The notes under the pieces were generated by a model. That model was given only the letters and a program-made list of their open reading frames with translations. It ran no database searches and had not been told where the DNA came from. Made by a program: the position numbers and the translations under genes. A stretch of 64,000 nucleotides of DNA, from positions 868,001-932,000 of the forward strand of contig CAVSBZ010000007.1 of assembly GCA_963726315.1 (NCBI GenBank). The letters are read 5' to 3'. Positions within the stretch are counted from its first letter, which is position 1, and every line of letters begins with the position of its first letter. This DNA is from FEB-25 sp963726315 (GTDB lineage Bacteria; Chloroflexota; Anaerolineae; Anaerolineales; UBA4823). Below, in pieces: positions 24,821-34,125 of this stretch.

Positions 24821-27800
24821 ATCCAACAACTTCTCAAGCTTATAACCTGAAGTCTGGGCATTGATCAATATGCTCGAGATGGTGGTGTAACAGCGCAAGA
24901 TGGAGCTGCCAATTTCATCTTTCTGAACGGCGTCACCATCATCGACTGAAATCTCGATAGCAGCAATGATATATAACCACCACAACAAGTCTTCTAGAGC
25001 TTCTTTGTTGAACCACAAGACATCCTGGTAACGGTTCACACCCAGGTAGCTAATTGCATCAATATCGGAGAGGATTGAAGTCAGGGTAAGGTACTCGACG
25101 GATGGGCTCTTTTTATCCTGTTTAACACCCAAAGTTCTCCACCAGGCATGGTGTGAGGTGAGCAGCTTTACCAAAGTGACTGCACGCCAGTTAGAACGGT
25201 CATCCAGCCCCAGATCACTCAACGTGCTGACAAGGATCTTATTGAGCATCCACTCATCCATCCAGCTGCGGCTGATCTCCTCGTAACCTTCCTTTGAGAA
25301 AATACCGCCGAGGTTCTGGGTAAATAGCCACCCAAGGATAACGCTCCAGGTGTAAGTATCTCCGGATTTCCATGGTGAGGTCTTTAAATTGCCAGAGTGG
25401 AGATATTTCACCGCCTGTAGATACTTCCTGGAATGCAGCTGGGGGTGTTTGTCCTGGTATAAGGGGAGATAAAGTATGGCAATGAGATCTTGTCGAATGG
25501 CGTTCACAACCGAATCTACATCCCCACCAGAATGGGTGCTGCGATTTACCTCATCTAAAAGTCGGGTCAATTTATCCTGAGCTTCATGAACCAGCTGAGT
25601 AAGGCTATCCAGCTCAGAGCCAGTGGGAGCCAACTGTCGATTAGAAATGATCCAGCGGAAGAATCCAGAATTAACCAGCTCTCGATATGCCTGGTGGATC
25701 GGCTGCAGGAAGACTTCTTTCATGGCTTCGTCGATATTAGGAACACCGAGTCCGTTCAAATATCCGGCTAAATTCGCATATTGATGCCATTCGTTATCCT
25801 GTACTTCTCTGAAGGAGGTAAATACCTGGCATTTATAAGCCTCAAGCTCGATATAGAGACCTTTGTCATGCAGCTCCTTAGAATTACGGATATATTCGAG
25901 GTTATTAATTGGATCACGGAAGATACAGTAAGTATTACCATCATTTGATAAACCAAGACCCTCCCCCAAACGCTTTTGGGCGAGCATATGCTCACCCCCA
26001 TCCGTCTTGATTGAATAGGCAGCTGATATGCGGATCCAACCTTTGGCAGTGGCAAATTTATTATGATATACGACCAAGGCACGTTCGTCGCCGGCACGGT
26101 TTGAGAAGGCGAATACATCTTCGTTCACATAACCTTCAGGGGAGTAAAAATCATACAATAAAAAGTCCTGTACCTGGGAGAACAGGTAGCGTTTCTTGAG
26201 CAATGGGAAAATCTGGCGCTTGTGACGGTCAATCAGATTCTCATCCGGTTTTTCATCCCAATAGGCACGCCGGTATTCCATGCCATATTTCTCAGTAAAG
26301 CCTTCCAGCTGACCATGACCGAACATCGGCAGACCCGGCAAGGTAACCATCATGGTACAAACACCAAAGTATTTGTCTTCCTTACCGAATTGATCCACCG
26401 CAGTGCGTTCGTCAGGGTTGTTCATGAAATTCACATAGCGTTTGAGGATCTCGGGATCGAACTCGAGGGTATTTTTCATCACCAGGCGATATTCAGCGTT
26501 TTTCTCATCGCGCAGCATATGCATAAAAGCGCTGTTATAGACACGGTGCATCCCGAGAGTGCGGACGAAATATCCTTCCATCAACCAAAACGCTTCTGCT
26601 AGCAGGAGCGTATCAGGGACTTCCTGCGCAACCCGGTCAACCACCTCGCGCCAGAATTCCACCGGCATGGCAGCATCAAACTGCTCCTTGGTGAGCCCGT
26701 GCTCGGCTCGGGATGGAATTGCCCCACCCGAACCAGGCTCAGGAAACCATAAGCGCTGGAAGTGTTTTTTCGCCAGGGTCATGGCAGCATCAAAGCGGAT
26801 GACCTGGAACTTACGGGCAACGTGAAGGATGGTCTGGATAATGGCTTCACGCACCTCGGGCTTCAGGTAATTAAGCTGGGCAGTATCATTCCAGGGCATC
26901 GACGTGCCATCATTGCCATGATAGATATATTTTTCCTGACCTGACCAAAAATCTACCCGCTTGAAGACAACTGCAGCATCGGTATTGTTGAAATAATGAT
27001 CTTCGACATAGATGCCAACTCTCTCATCAGATGAGAAGTTGGTACCATTGAATGAATAGGAGGGGAATGGGGAGTAATCTTGGGCGATGAACCAATCGGG
27101 ATGTTCCATCACCCAGCGGGAATCGATTCCCATGTGGTTGGGGACCATGTCTGATGCCAGGCGTATGCCCCTACCCCAGGCACGCTGTCGGAGGTCTTGG
27201 TAAGCATCATCGCCGCCCAGGTCAGCCGCAATTTGATAATCAAGCAATGAATAAGCGGAGGCTACGGCATCGGGGTTGCCGCGCTGCTGTTTTATACGCT
27301 TCGAGGCTGCGCTGCGTTCCCATAGACCAATCAACCAAAGACCGGTGAAACCCCATTCAGCAAGGCGATCCAATTCTTCGTCAGGGATTTGCCCCAGGTT
27401 CTGGATTGGTCGCTGGTATTGCCGGGTTAACTGGTCGAGCCAAACGTAGGCATTTTTGGCAAGCAGCACCAGGCTGGGCATCCAATCCTTGTCGGTGCTG
27501 TAGCGTTCGGGCTCGACTTCCATTCCGGCGAATTCATAGACGCGGGCAGGACCTGGACCGAGAAAGGCTGCCTTCTCTTCCTCTTTGATCAGATCAAGGC
27601 TACCGAGCAGGCGGAATAAATATTTTCCCAGCAACGAGCCCCAACGCTGGCGGATGAATTCGAGCTGGGCTGTGAGTGATTGAGGAGCAACGATGGCGGG
27701 AGTGCGCAGCATATCCACCAGGTTTTGATTGTCAGGACCAAACGGAGGTTGGGTTTCAAAGAAGGCATGGATGAGCGGGATCAACTTTTCGTAGGCGGTT

Positions 27801-28342
27801 TCCTTGACCAGGTGACTGTCATCGAATAACTCCCTGTAAGGTGAAAATGCCGGGTTCGCATTTGCCAACCAAAGTAACAACAGCTCTTCCAGTACGATCT
27901 GACGGTTTGAGATCCCTTCGGTCGTCGAATCCAGGTATTCTTCAGCACTTCGATGATTGCGATAGACATCCACGGGAGGAAATTCCTGGATGAACTGAAG
28001 TAAAGTGTGGTCGATATCGTCTTTTCCGAGCATACCCCCAACCCAATCCAGGGCTTCCTGCATCACCTTCGGGTTGATTTGCTGCCGGTAAAGCTGAACA
28101 ACCATGTGCAGGATCTCATCAATTAAACCCATGGCGTTGATTTGCCCGGCGCGAACCACTTTTTCGGGGAAATTGATCATATCCCGTTTTTGGTTCATCT
28201 TTAGCGCAAACAAACGGGCAGCATGGAAATCTGCAAAGATAATATTGCCTGCCTGTCCAAATAGCAGCTGGTCAAACTGGTAATGATCCCGCGCCTGGCG
28301 AGATATATGGAACTCAAAAATAGGTGATGGGCTGTTTGACAT
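24809..28342 (-). CDS. Very large GH13 alpha-amylase-family protein
   Basis: An 1177-residue protein, about twice the length of usual GH13 enzymes. Residues 1-330 are a helical N-terminal domain I do not recognise. The catalytic barrel follows, with region I DMVPNHMG (near 407), region II IRFDAAMTLAKKH with the nucleophile Asp (near 523), LLAEAFWLMEGYF with the acid/base Glu (near 590) and GHGQLEGF (near 680). Residues ~820-1177 are again unassigned and helical. There is no signal peptide, so it is probably cytoplasmic. GGAGAGG precedes ATG 28342. Its place beside GH57 and the glg operon suggests intracellular glycogen turnover. Confidence 0.88.
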   Translation of the reverse strand: MSNSPSPIFEFHISRQARDHYQFDQLLFGQAGNIIFADFHAARLFALKMNQKRDMINFPEKVVRAGQINAMGLIDEILHMVVQLYRQQINPKVMQEALDWVGGMLGKDDIDHTLLQFIQEFPPVDVYRNHRSAEEYLDSTTEGISNRQIVLEELLLLWLANANPAFSPYRELFDDSHLVKETAYEKLIPLIHAFFETQPPFGPDNQNLVDMLRTPAIVAPQSLTAQLEFIRQRWGSLLGKYLFRLLGSLDLIKEEEKAAFLGPGPARVYEFAGMEVEPERYSTDKDWMPSLVLLAKNAYVWLDQLTRQYQRPIQNLGQIPDEELDRLAEWGFTGLWLIGLWERSAASKRIKQQRGNPDAVASAYSLLDYQIAADLGGDDAYQDLRQRAWGRGIRLASDMVPNHMGIDSRWVMEHPDWFIAQDYSPFPSYSFNGTNFSSDERVGIYVEDHYFNNTDAAVVFKRVDFWSGQEKYIYHGNDGTSMPWNDTAQLNYLKPEVREAIIQTILHVARKFQVIRFDAAMTLAKKHFQRLWFPEPGSGGAIPSRAEHGLTKEQFDAAMPVEFWREVVDRVAQEVPDTLLLAEAFWLMEGYFVRTLGMHRVYNSAFMHMLRDEKNAEYRLVMKNTLEFDPEILKRYVNFMNNPDERTAVDQFGKEDKYFGVCTMMVTLPGLPMFGHGQLEGFTEKYGMEYRRAYWDEKPDENLIDRHKRQIFPLLKKRYLFSQVQDFLLYDFYSPEGYVNEDVFAFSNRAGDERALVVYHNKFATAKGWIRISAAYSIKTDGGEHMLAQKRLGEGLGLSNDGNTYCIFRDPINNLEYIRNSKELHDKGLYIELEAYKCQVFTSFREVQDNEWHQYANLAGYLNGLGVPNIDEAMKEVFLQPIHQAYRELVNSGFFRWIISNRQLAPTGSELDSLTQLVHEAQDKLTRLLDEVNRSTHSGGDVDSVVNAIRQDLIAILYLPLYQDKHPQLHSRKYLQAVKYLHSGNLKTSPWKSGDTYTWSVILGWLFTQNLGGIFSKEGYEEISRSWMDEWMLNKILVSTLSDLGLDDRSNWRAVTLVKLLTSHHAWWRTLGVKQDKKSPSVEYLTLTSILSDIDAISYLGVNRYQDVLWFNKEALEDLLWWLYIIAAIEISVDDGDAVQKDEIGSSILRCYTTISSILINAQTSGYKLEKLLDLLK

Positions 28343-28517
28343 GCCTCTCCTGATCTACGTACGGTTGGTGGCTCTTATTACCGGCTCACTGGATGAAAAC
28401 AATACCCGACGCATGCTGTCTCCAGGATACCAGATTATTTTACAATTATATAATACCCTGTAACGTTATTATCTCACCCGATAAAGGTCTAAACAAGCAC
28501 TTATAAGGACTTTTGGA

Positions 28518-28546
28518 TTGACCAGTCAATTGTAATACGTTATAAA
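28518..28546 (+). promoter_or_regulatory. Promoter of sulfurtransferase gene
   Basis: TTGACC (28518-28523) and TATAAA (28541-28546) are 17 bases apart, 39 bases before ATG 28585. The -35 box is part of the small palindrome TTGACCAGTCAA, which might bind a regulator. Confidence 0.6.
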
Positions 28547-28584
28547 TAATCTGATATTGAATTATTGTGAAAGGCAGACGCAAC

Positions 28585-29433
28585 ATGGCATACAAAACTC
28601 TAATTACAGCAGAAGAATTAGCCAGGCATTTAGACAACCCCGATTGGGTTATCGTTGATAGCCGGTTCAAACTCGCTTTCCCTGACCAGGGTCGAAAGGA
28701 CTACGAACGCTCTCACATCGCTGGAGCTGTGTACGCCCACCTCGATGAAGATCTATCCGGACCCATTGTCAAAGGAGTCACAGGCAGGCATCCGTTGCCA
28801 GAGCTTGATAAGATATCAGCAGTGTTTTCCAGGCTGGGGATACACAGCCATGTTCAAGTGGTGGCATACGATGATGTGGGGGGAGCCCTGGCTGCCGGGA
28901 GAGTGTGGTGGTTGCTGCGATGGCTGGAGCATGATCGAGTTGCCCTATTGGACGGCGGCTGGCAGGAGTGGGTGAAGCTCGGCCTGACTGTCCGATCAGG
29001 AGTGGAAAACAATTCACCACGGAAATTTATCCCCCATCCGCGTGAGGAGCTGATCATTACTACCGAACAAGTGGAATCAATGCGAAAAAGCCCACAGTAC
29101 AGGGTACTGGATGCCCGTTCAGCAGACCGCTTCAGGGGGGAAAATGAAACCATAGACCCGGTGGCTGGGCATATCCCGGGAGCAATTTCGGCACCCTATG
29201 CTGACAATCTTAACCAGGATGGTACTTTCAAGGATGATGAAAGCCTGGCAGGCATATATAAAAAATTAGTGGAAGGTGTGCCCATCGATCACGTTGTGGC
29301 ATACTGCGGGTCTGGTGTTACTGCCACCCACGACATCCTGGCGATGATGAAGGCAGGCTTGGGGGAAGCACGGATTTATGCAGGGTCATATAGTGAATGG
29401 ATCACCGACCCGAAACGACCGGTAGAAAAATAA
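28585..29433 (+). CDS. Sulfurtransferase, 3-mercaptopyruvate type (two rhodanese domains)
   Basis: A 282-residue protein with two rhodanese domains (about 1-135 and 155-282); only the second has the catalytic Cys. The loop C241-G-S-G-V-T-A matches the mercaptopyruvate sulfurtransferase consensus (CGSGVT) rather than the thiosulfate type (CRxGxT). The reaction moves sulfur to thiols or cyanide. ATG 28585 was preferred to the GTG at 28567 because AAGG precedes it at proper distance and the conserved domain begins there. It is monocistronic, with its own promoter and terminator. Confidence 0.9.
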   Translation: MAYKTLITAEELARHLDNPDWVIVDSRFKLAFPDQGRKDYERSHIAGAVYAHLDEDLSGPIVKGVTGRHPLPELDKISAVFSRLGIHSHVQVVAYDDVGGALAAGRVWWLLRWLEHDRVALLDGGWQEWVKLGLTVRSGVENNSPRKFIPHPREELIITTEQVESMRKSPQYRVLDARSADRFRGENETIDPVAGHIPGAISAPYADNLNQDGTFKDDESLAGIYKKLVEGVPIDHVVAYCGSGVTATHDILAMMKAGLGEARIYAGSYSEWITDPKRPVEK

Positions 29434-29471
29434 AAAAACCCTCCCCAGGTAAGCGCCTGGGGAGGGTTTTT
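29434..29471. terminator. Bidirectional terminator between convergent genes
   Basis: A perfect 16-bp stem (29434-29449 with 29456-29471) has A and T runs at its two ends and a 6-base loop. It starts directly after the sulfurtransferase stop and ends 2 bases from the stop of the opposite gene. Confidence 0.93.
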
Positions 29472-29473
29472 AG

Positions 29474-30247
29474 TTAAGCATCGTGATAACGAGAATCATC
29501 CAATTCTCGCTTTAATTTTTCCTCTTCTGATTCTGCCCCCACTAAAGATTGAGGTTTTACCCCAGCTAGTTCAGCAGCCTCAGCCTGACGCAGTTGCTCC
29601 AGGGATCGTGGGCGGACGAAGGACCATTTTCCACAGTAGGGACAACGGTCGATTTTACTAGCGCCCAGGTTGATCCACCACAAGCGGAGTGGGAATGGTC
29701 GTCCACATTTAGGACAGACTGCCCCACCGCCCATTCCATATTTACGTTCGGCACCTAATGGTGTGGAAGCTAATTTTCCCCTGCTTAGGAGAATGGGAAC
29801 AAAAACTGAGATCAACGCAATCACCAGGATCACGCCCAGCAGCGGTAGAATAAATTTGGTCACTGATTGCATTCCCGCACCGGCAGGCACAAATTGACTC
29901 ACGATTTTATTTGAGTTCAGCTGAGCTCCATCGGATGTGTAACCAACAGCGCTTATTGTATGTTCACCAGTAGGATAGGAATCAGTATTGAACTGCAGGC
30001 TGAATGGAGATGCAGTGGCTTCACCCATCAGTGTTGAATCAATATAGAATTCAACGCGGGTCAGATTATCGGGGGGATTTTTTACTTTCACGGTAAACAA
30101 CCCCTGGATGTCATTCCCAAACCCGCCGTATCCCCAATCCCTGCTCATCCCTATCTGCAGCTCTTGAGAGGACTGTGCAAAGGCGGAGCCTGCAAACAGA
30201 ACACTAAACACGATAAGGATCAATAATACCGACAGTAGCTTTTTCAT
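29474..30247 (-). CDS. Membrane protein with Ig-like domain and cytoplasmic zinc ribbon
   Basis: A 257-residue protein. The signal segment is at 1-24. An Ig-like domain follows (about 30-120) with the text VEFYIDSTLMGEATASPFSL, typical of bacterial Ig-like folds that present a side chain or ligand. A membrane helix lies near 135-157, then a double zinc ribbon (CPKC...CPYCGKW, about 186-215) and a charged tail. I do not know the family. It sits 43 bases after the ABC permease gene on the same strand and may be co-transcribed with the exporter. Confidence 0.75.
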   Translation of the reverse strand: MKKLLSVLLILIVFSVLFAGSAFAQSSQELQIGMSRDWGYGGFGNDIQGLFTVKVKNPPDNLTRVEFYIDSTLMGEATASPFSLQFNTDSYPTGEHTISAVGYTSDGAQLNSNKIVSQFVPAGAGMQSVTKFILPLLGVILVIALISVFVPILLSRGKLASTPLGAERKYGMGGGAVCPKCGRPFPLRLWWINLGASKIDRCPYCGKWSFVRPRSLEQLRQAEAAELAGVKPQSLVGAESEEEKLKRELDDSRYHDA

Positions 30248-30290
30248 CGTATCAATTCCTTTGTGTAATGTTGTTCAACTAGAGGTTGAA

Positions 30291-31079
30291 TTATTTCCAA
30301 CGAGTAAGAATCGTCTCGCGCTGGAAGAGGCGCACAGAGGCGTAAACCATCAAGATATCCACCAGAGCTAATACCAAGCACATGAGCAGGATTAATGTGC
30401 TGTTGAGAACAAATATACCGGCAATCTGGCCGAAGAACACCACCAGTAATGGCAGGATAACAACAGCAGATAGCTGCTCAGCCACACGCGGGTCATTCAC
30501 TCGGGAAGAGACCATGATACTGAAATTCACCGAAAGAATCGCCATCAATGGCCCGGCGATGAAAACAGCGATGAGCCACATCGGGTCCAACAAGGCACCC
30601 GCGAGAGCTCCGCCTCCCGTAATGATCATCGTCCCGACGGCGAAAATGGCAAAACCGATCCATGTAGCGATGATCGCCGGAATAACGGAGGCCAGATTTT
30701 TACCAGCCAACAGCTCGCGTGTTGAGATTGGGGTAGCAAGCAAAGGTTCGAGGCTGTGAGTGGTTTTTTCGCCGACAATCGAGTAGGCAGCGATATTAAC
30801 CGGAATAAATAGAGGAATGAGCATGAACATGATCATGAATTCACTCACAATGTAGTATTGCATGCATTCCCCACTGGACATGTTTGCCTTGCATAACTGC
30901 TGGAATTGACCAGGTAGGTCAGCAATGGCGGCATTTCCCACTGCACCGCCCATCGAGTATAAAATGATCAATGGGAGGACACTCAGGAACAAGGGCAGAA
31001 AGATCACAGTGAAAAGCACCATCTTCTTCTTGAATACTTCAGCCCATTCTTTTCGAATGATCGTTTTTATCTTCTTCAT
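30291..31079 (-). CDS. ABC-2 type transporter permease
   Basis: A 262-residue protein with six predicted helices and the ABC-2 membrane fold (NatB/CcmB-like). The segment YSIVGEKTTHSLEPLLATP, with its E-K-x-x-x-S-L-E-P-L-L pattern, is characteristic of NatB-type permeases. It pairs with the ATPase gene 33 bases upstream. The substrate is unknown. Confidence 0.88.
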   Translation of the reverse strand: MKKIKTIIRKEWAEVFKKKMVLFTVIFLPLFLSVLPLIILYSMGGAVGNAAIADLPGQFQQLCKANMSSGECMQYYIVSEFMIMFMLIPLFIPVNIAAYSIVGEKTTHSLEPLLATPISTRELLAGKNLASVIPAIIATWIGFAIFAVGTMIITGGGALAGALLDPMWLIAVFIAGPLMAILSVNFSIMVSSRVNDPRVAEQLSAVVILPLLVVFFGQIAGIFVLNSTLILLMCLVLALVDILMVYASVRLFQRETILTRWK

Positions 31080-31112
31080 ATCAGTTCATCCATTATGGTT
31101 AGTTGATCTATA

Positions 31113-32021
31113 TCAAGCATTCTTAACCAGCTGCAAGTACACGTCTTCGAGAGAGTGACGCAGCTCGCCAACAAACTGGATCTCTGCGCCTACGCCAACC
31201 AACGCCCGGATAATCTCAGGATTATGAGCCTCAGGGTCATCGAGAGTGACCAGCAGCTTGCTATCGATGATTTTAGCCTCGCGGACAAACGGCATCGCCT
31301 GGATAACCGAGGCCATGGTTTCAGAGCCATTGGCAAGATGAAACACCACCCTGCGACCAAATAGCTGCGAACGCAGGTTCGCGGGCGTATCGACGACAAG
31401 TAAATGAGTTTTGAAAACTCCTACTCGATCACACAACCGGTCAGCTTCATCCAAATTATGCGTGCACAGGAATATAGTGCGACCTTCCTTGCGCAGCTCA
31501 GTGATGAAATCGTGTACCAGGCGCGAGGCTTCCGGGTCGAGGGCGGCTGTAGGCTCATCCAGGAAGAGGATGCGCGGCTCGTGAAGTAATGCCCGAGCGA
31601 TGGCGAGTTTTTGCTTCATGCCTTTTGAGAATGTACCGGCTTCATCTTTGCGACGGTCCCACAAGCCAAGCATGCTCAGATATTTTTCCACTTGACCTTT
31701 GGGATCTTCAACCTCATAGAGATTGGCGTAAATCTCCAGGTTAAATTCTGCGCTCAGGTTGTCATACATTCCAGGTGTCTCGGTAAGGATACCGACCGTT
31801 CGGCGGATCTCCGTATCCTGCTCACCGACTTTGAACCCATTGACAACGGCAGATCCAGCGGTAGGTCCGATCAGGCTGGTGAGCATTCGGACAGTGGTGG
31901 TCTTGCCTGCTCCGTTGGGACCGAGGAAGCCAAATACTTCACCTTCAGCTACTTCAAGACTAAGATCATCGACTGCCAGGGTGGTATTAAACGTTTTGGA
32001 TAGGTTTTGAGTTCGGATCAT
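31113..32021 (-). CDS. ABC transporter ATP-binding protein
   Basis: A 302-residue ABC-2 class ATPase. Walker A GPNGAGKTTT is near residue 36, the signature FSKGMKQKLA near 136, and Walker B ILFLDEPTAALDP near 158. The extra C-terminal ~85 residues are typical of NatA/CcmA-type export ATPases. It forms an exporter with the downstream permease. Confidence 0.93.
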   Translation of the reverse strand: MIRTQNLSKTFNTTLAVDDLSLEVAEGEVFGFLGPNGAGKTTTVRMLTSLIGPTAGSAVVNGFKVGEQDTEIRRTVGILTETPGMYDNLSAEFNLEIYANLYEVEDPKGQVEKYLSMLGLWDRRKDEAGTFSKGMKQKLAIARALLHEPRILFLDEPTAALDPEASRLVHDFITELRKEGRTIFLCTHNLDEADRLCDRVGVFKTHLLVVDTPANLRSQLFGRRVVFHLANGSETMASVIQAMPFVREAKIIDSKLLVTLDDPEAHNPEIIRALVGVGAEIQFVGELRHSLEDVYLQLVKNA

Positions 32022-32069
32022 ATTGGAATCACTTTTTTTGGATGGGATAGATTATTATAGAATAATATC

Positions 32070-32957
32070 CTATTGATAGCGAGTATTCTCCAGATTATCT
32101 GAGGTTTCTTCGATGGAGGGAGGTGTGAAAACTGCCGGCGAAACAGAGGGGGAAAGAGAAGGCGGCTCAACAGGCTCAGGTTCTGGTTGACGTAAGGCAA
32201 AAATGATAATGATATCCAGAATCGCAAGGATACCAAATGCAGCCTCGGCTGCAAAAGCACCCCATTGGTTTGAAATGACGACTGCAGAAGCATCCATCAG
32301 GGCATGTAAAAAGATAGCCAACCCCAACCATCTGAACATCTGATGACCCGGACGGCGGGTGAACACCTGCAGGACGACCACGGATGCCATGATATGGAAA
32401 GGAATGGTGAAAGTCCGCTCGACTGCGCCGAGTAGAGTAGCATACCAGGGAGCATTCCAGTAAGACTGGATCTGCAGGCGGGCAGTCGCCAGCTGATCCA
32501 GGGTGAGATTGAGGTTACTCATATCGATATTCCGATATGCCATCAGATTAGTAAATGCCAGCATAACCAATATGCCGAGAATTATGGCTTCAATTCCACC
32601 ATGCCCTGCGCCCGCCAGGATGGCTCCCCGCCATGTATGATTATCCTTGATCCACCAGCGGAACATTCCATAGCGAGCGCATTCTTCAAATACACCAGCG
32701 CTCAATCCCAATAATATCCCTGCAATGAGATACGGTGATACCATCTGGAGGCTTGATTGAAGTTTCTCAATAATTGGATTGAGAATATATATATTAAATG
32801 GGATATGAAGTACCTGGGAGAGAATAAAGGTGGCAGCACCGATAAACCATAATCTCCAACCCGTGTGAAATTTTTCCGTCAGGTAAATGCCTAACAGGAT
32901 TGGCATCGCGATCATCAGAAGCCAATTTAGAAAATGAGTTATGGTCAATAGATCCAC
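32070..32957 (-). CDS. YhfC/CPBP-like intramembrane glutamic protease
   Basis: A 295-residue membrane protein with about seven helices. The motif EECARY (E-E-x-x-R), the GHGGIEAI segment and a late HALMD motif form the membrane-embedded catalytic pattern of the YhfC branch of Abi/CPBP proteases. A Pro-rich, soluble tail of about 40 residues ends the protein. It is 48 bases upstream of the ABC ATPase on the same strand, so it might process a peptide exported by that transporter; this is inference. Confidence 0.75.
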   Translation of the reverse strand: MDLLTITHFLNWLLMIAMPILLGIYLTEKFHTGWRLWFIGAATFILSQVLHIPFNIYILNPIIEKLQSSLQMVSPYLIAGILLGLSAGVFEECARYGMFRWWIKDNHTWRGAILAGAGHGGIEAIILGILVMLAFTNLMAYRNIDMSNLNLTLDQLATARLQIQSYWNAPWYATLLGAVERTFTIPFHIMASVVVLQVFTRRPGHQMFRWLGLAIFLHALMDASAVVISNQWGAFAAEAAFGILAILDIIIIFALRQPEPEPVEPPSLSPSVSPAVFTPPSIEETSDNLENTRYQ

Positions 32958-33067
32958 GGCTGAAAAAATTATACTTCACATTGAATAAAGAAGGTCGCGG
33001 TGGGACATATCTCCTTTCTATGATTAATTGTTCACTAACAATATCAGGTGAAATAACCTGGTTCTGT

Positions 33068-33076
33068 TGGTATAAT
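33068..33076 (+). promoter_or_regulatory. Extended -10 promoter of pdh operon
   Basis: TGG next to a perfect TATAAT (33071-33076) lies 72 bases before ATG 33148. No good -35 is seen. Confidence 0.5.
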
Positions 33077-33147
33077 TTTTAGTGTGGATTCACTCACGCT
33101 GAATAAATTGTAGAATTCAATGAACCCCATGCGGGAGGCAATTGGTA

Positions 33148-34113
33148 ATGGAAAAGAATGAGTACCTGGATTTATTTCACCAGATGATTTTGATACGGCT
33201 GGTCGAAGAACAAGCCTCGGTCCTGTACCAACAAGGGAAGATTGGGGGATTTTTACACTTGTATATCGGTCAGGAGGCAGTGAGTACTGGGTTAATCTCT
33301 GCACGGCAACCGCAGGACAGAGTTATTACAGCTTACCGCGATCATGGAGTAGCAATTAACTGTGGCATACCTGCCAAAGTAGTTATATCTGAATTGCTCG
33401 GTAAGGTCACCGGCTGTTCAGAAGGCAGAGGCGGTTCAATGCACATGGCAGACGTCAACCAGAATTTTTGGGGCGGGCATGCCATCGTGGGAGCACATTT
33501 ACCCCTGGCGGCAGGCCTGGCACTGGGTGACCGTTATAAGGGTAGTGAGGCAGTGACCATCTGCATGTTTGGGGATGGTGCAACGAATATCGGATATTTC
33601 CACGAAGCACTCAACCTTTCCAAGGTGTGGAATTTATCGGTACTATGGGTGTGCGAAAATAACCGCTATGGTATGGGAACTGCAGTCGATAGAGCGTCAG
33701 CAGTGTCCGAAATCCGACAAAAAGCAGAGGGATACCTGATCCCGAATGACTGCGTCGACGGGATGGACGTGATTAAGGTTAGGGAAGCCGCTCAAAATGC
33801 TGTCGATAAAGTGCGCAAGGATAAATCTCCATATTTCCTCGAAATTGAGACATACCGCTTCAGGGGACATTCGATGGGTGACCCTGAACGCTACCGGACT
33901 GCAGAAGAAGTAAAACACTGGCAAAACGATGAAGACCCGTTGGGGATTTATCACAAATTCTTAGTGGAAAACAAAATTGCTTCTGCAGATGAATTGGATG
34001 GACTGGAAAAATCTGCAGAACAAGAAGTCAAAGAGGCCGTGCAATATGCTGAAAGCAGCCCGGAGCCTTTAGCAGAGGACTTAAATAAAAACATTTACGT
34101 GCAGGCGGAATAG
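33148..34113 (+). CDS. pdhA: Pyruvate/2-oxo-acid dehydrogenase E1 alpha subunit
   Basis: A 321-residue E1 alpha subunit of the thiamine-diphosphate-dependent dehydrogenase. The ThDP-binding motif GDGATNIGYFHEALN (about 145-159) and the phosphorylation-loop-like YRFRGHSMGDPERYRT segment are clear. ATG 33148 has GGGAGG upstream; the frame could open at TTG 33142. It forms a heterotetramer with the beta subunit encoded 12 bases downstream. Acetoin dehydrogenase is a possible alternative, since no E3 gene is in the window. Confidence 0.92.
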   Translation: MEKNEYLDLFHQMILIRLVEEQASVLYQQGKIGGFLHLYIGQEAVSTGLISARQPQDRVITAYRDHGVAINCGIPAKVVISELLGKVTGCSEGRGGSMHMADVNQNFWGGHAIVGAHLPLAAGLALGDRYKGSEAVTICMFGDGATNIGYFHEALNLSKVWNLSVLWVCENNRYGMGTAVDRASAVSEIRQKAEGYLIPNDCVDGMDVIKVREAAQNAVDKVRKDKSPYFLEIETYRFRGHSMGDPERYRTAEEVKHWQNDEDPLGIYHKFLVENKIASADELDGLEKSAEQEVKEAVQYAESSPEPLAEDLNKNIYVQAE

Positions 34114-34125
34114 GTCGAGGGACAC

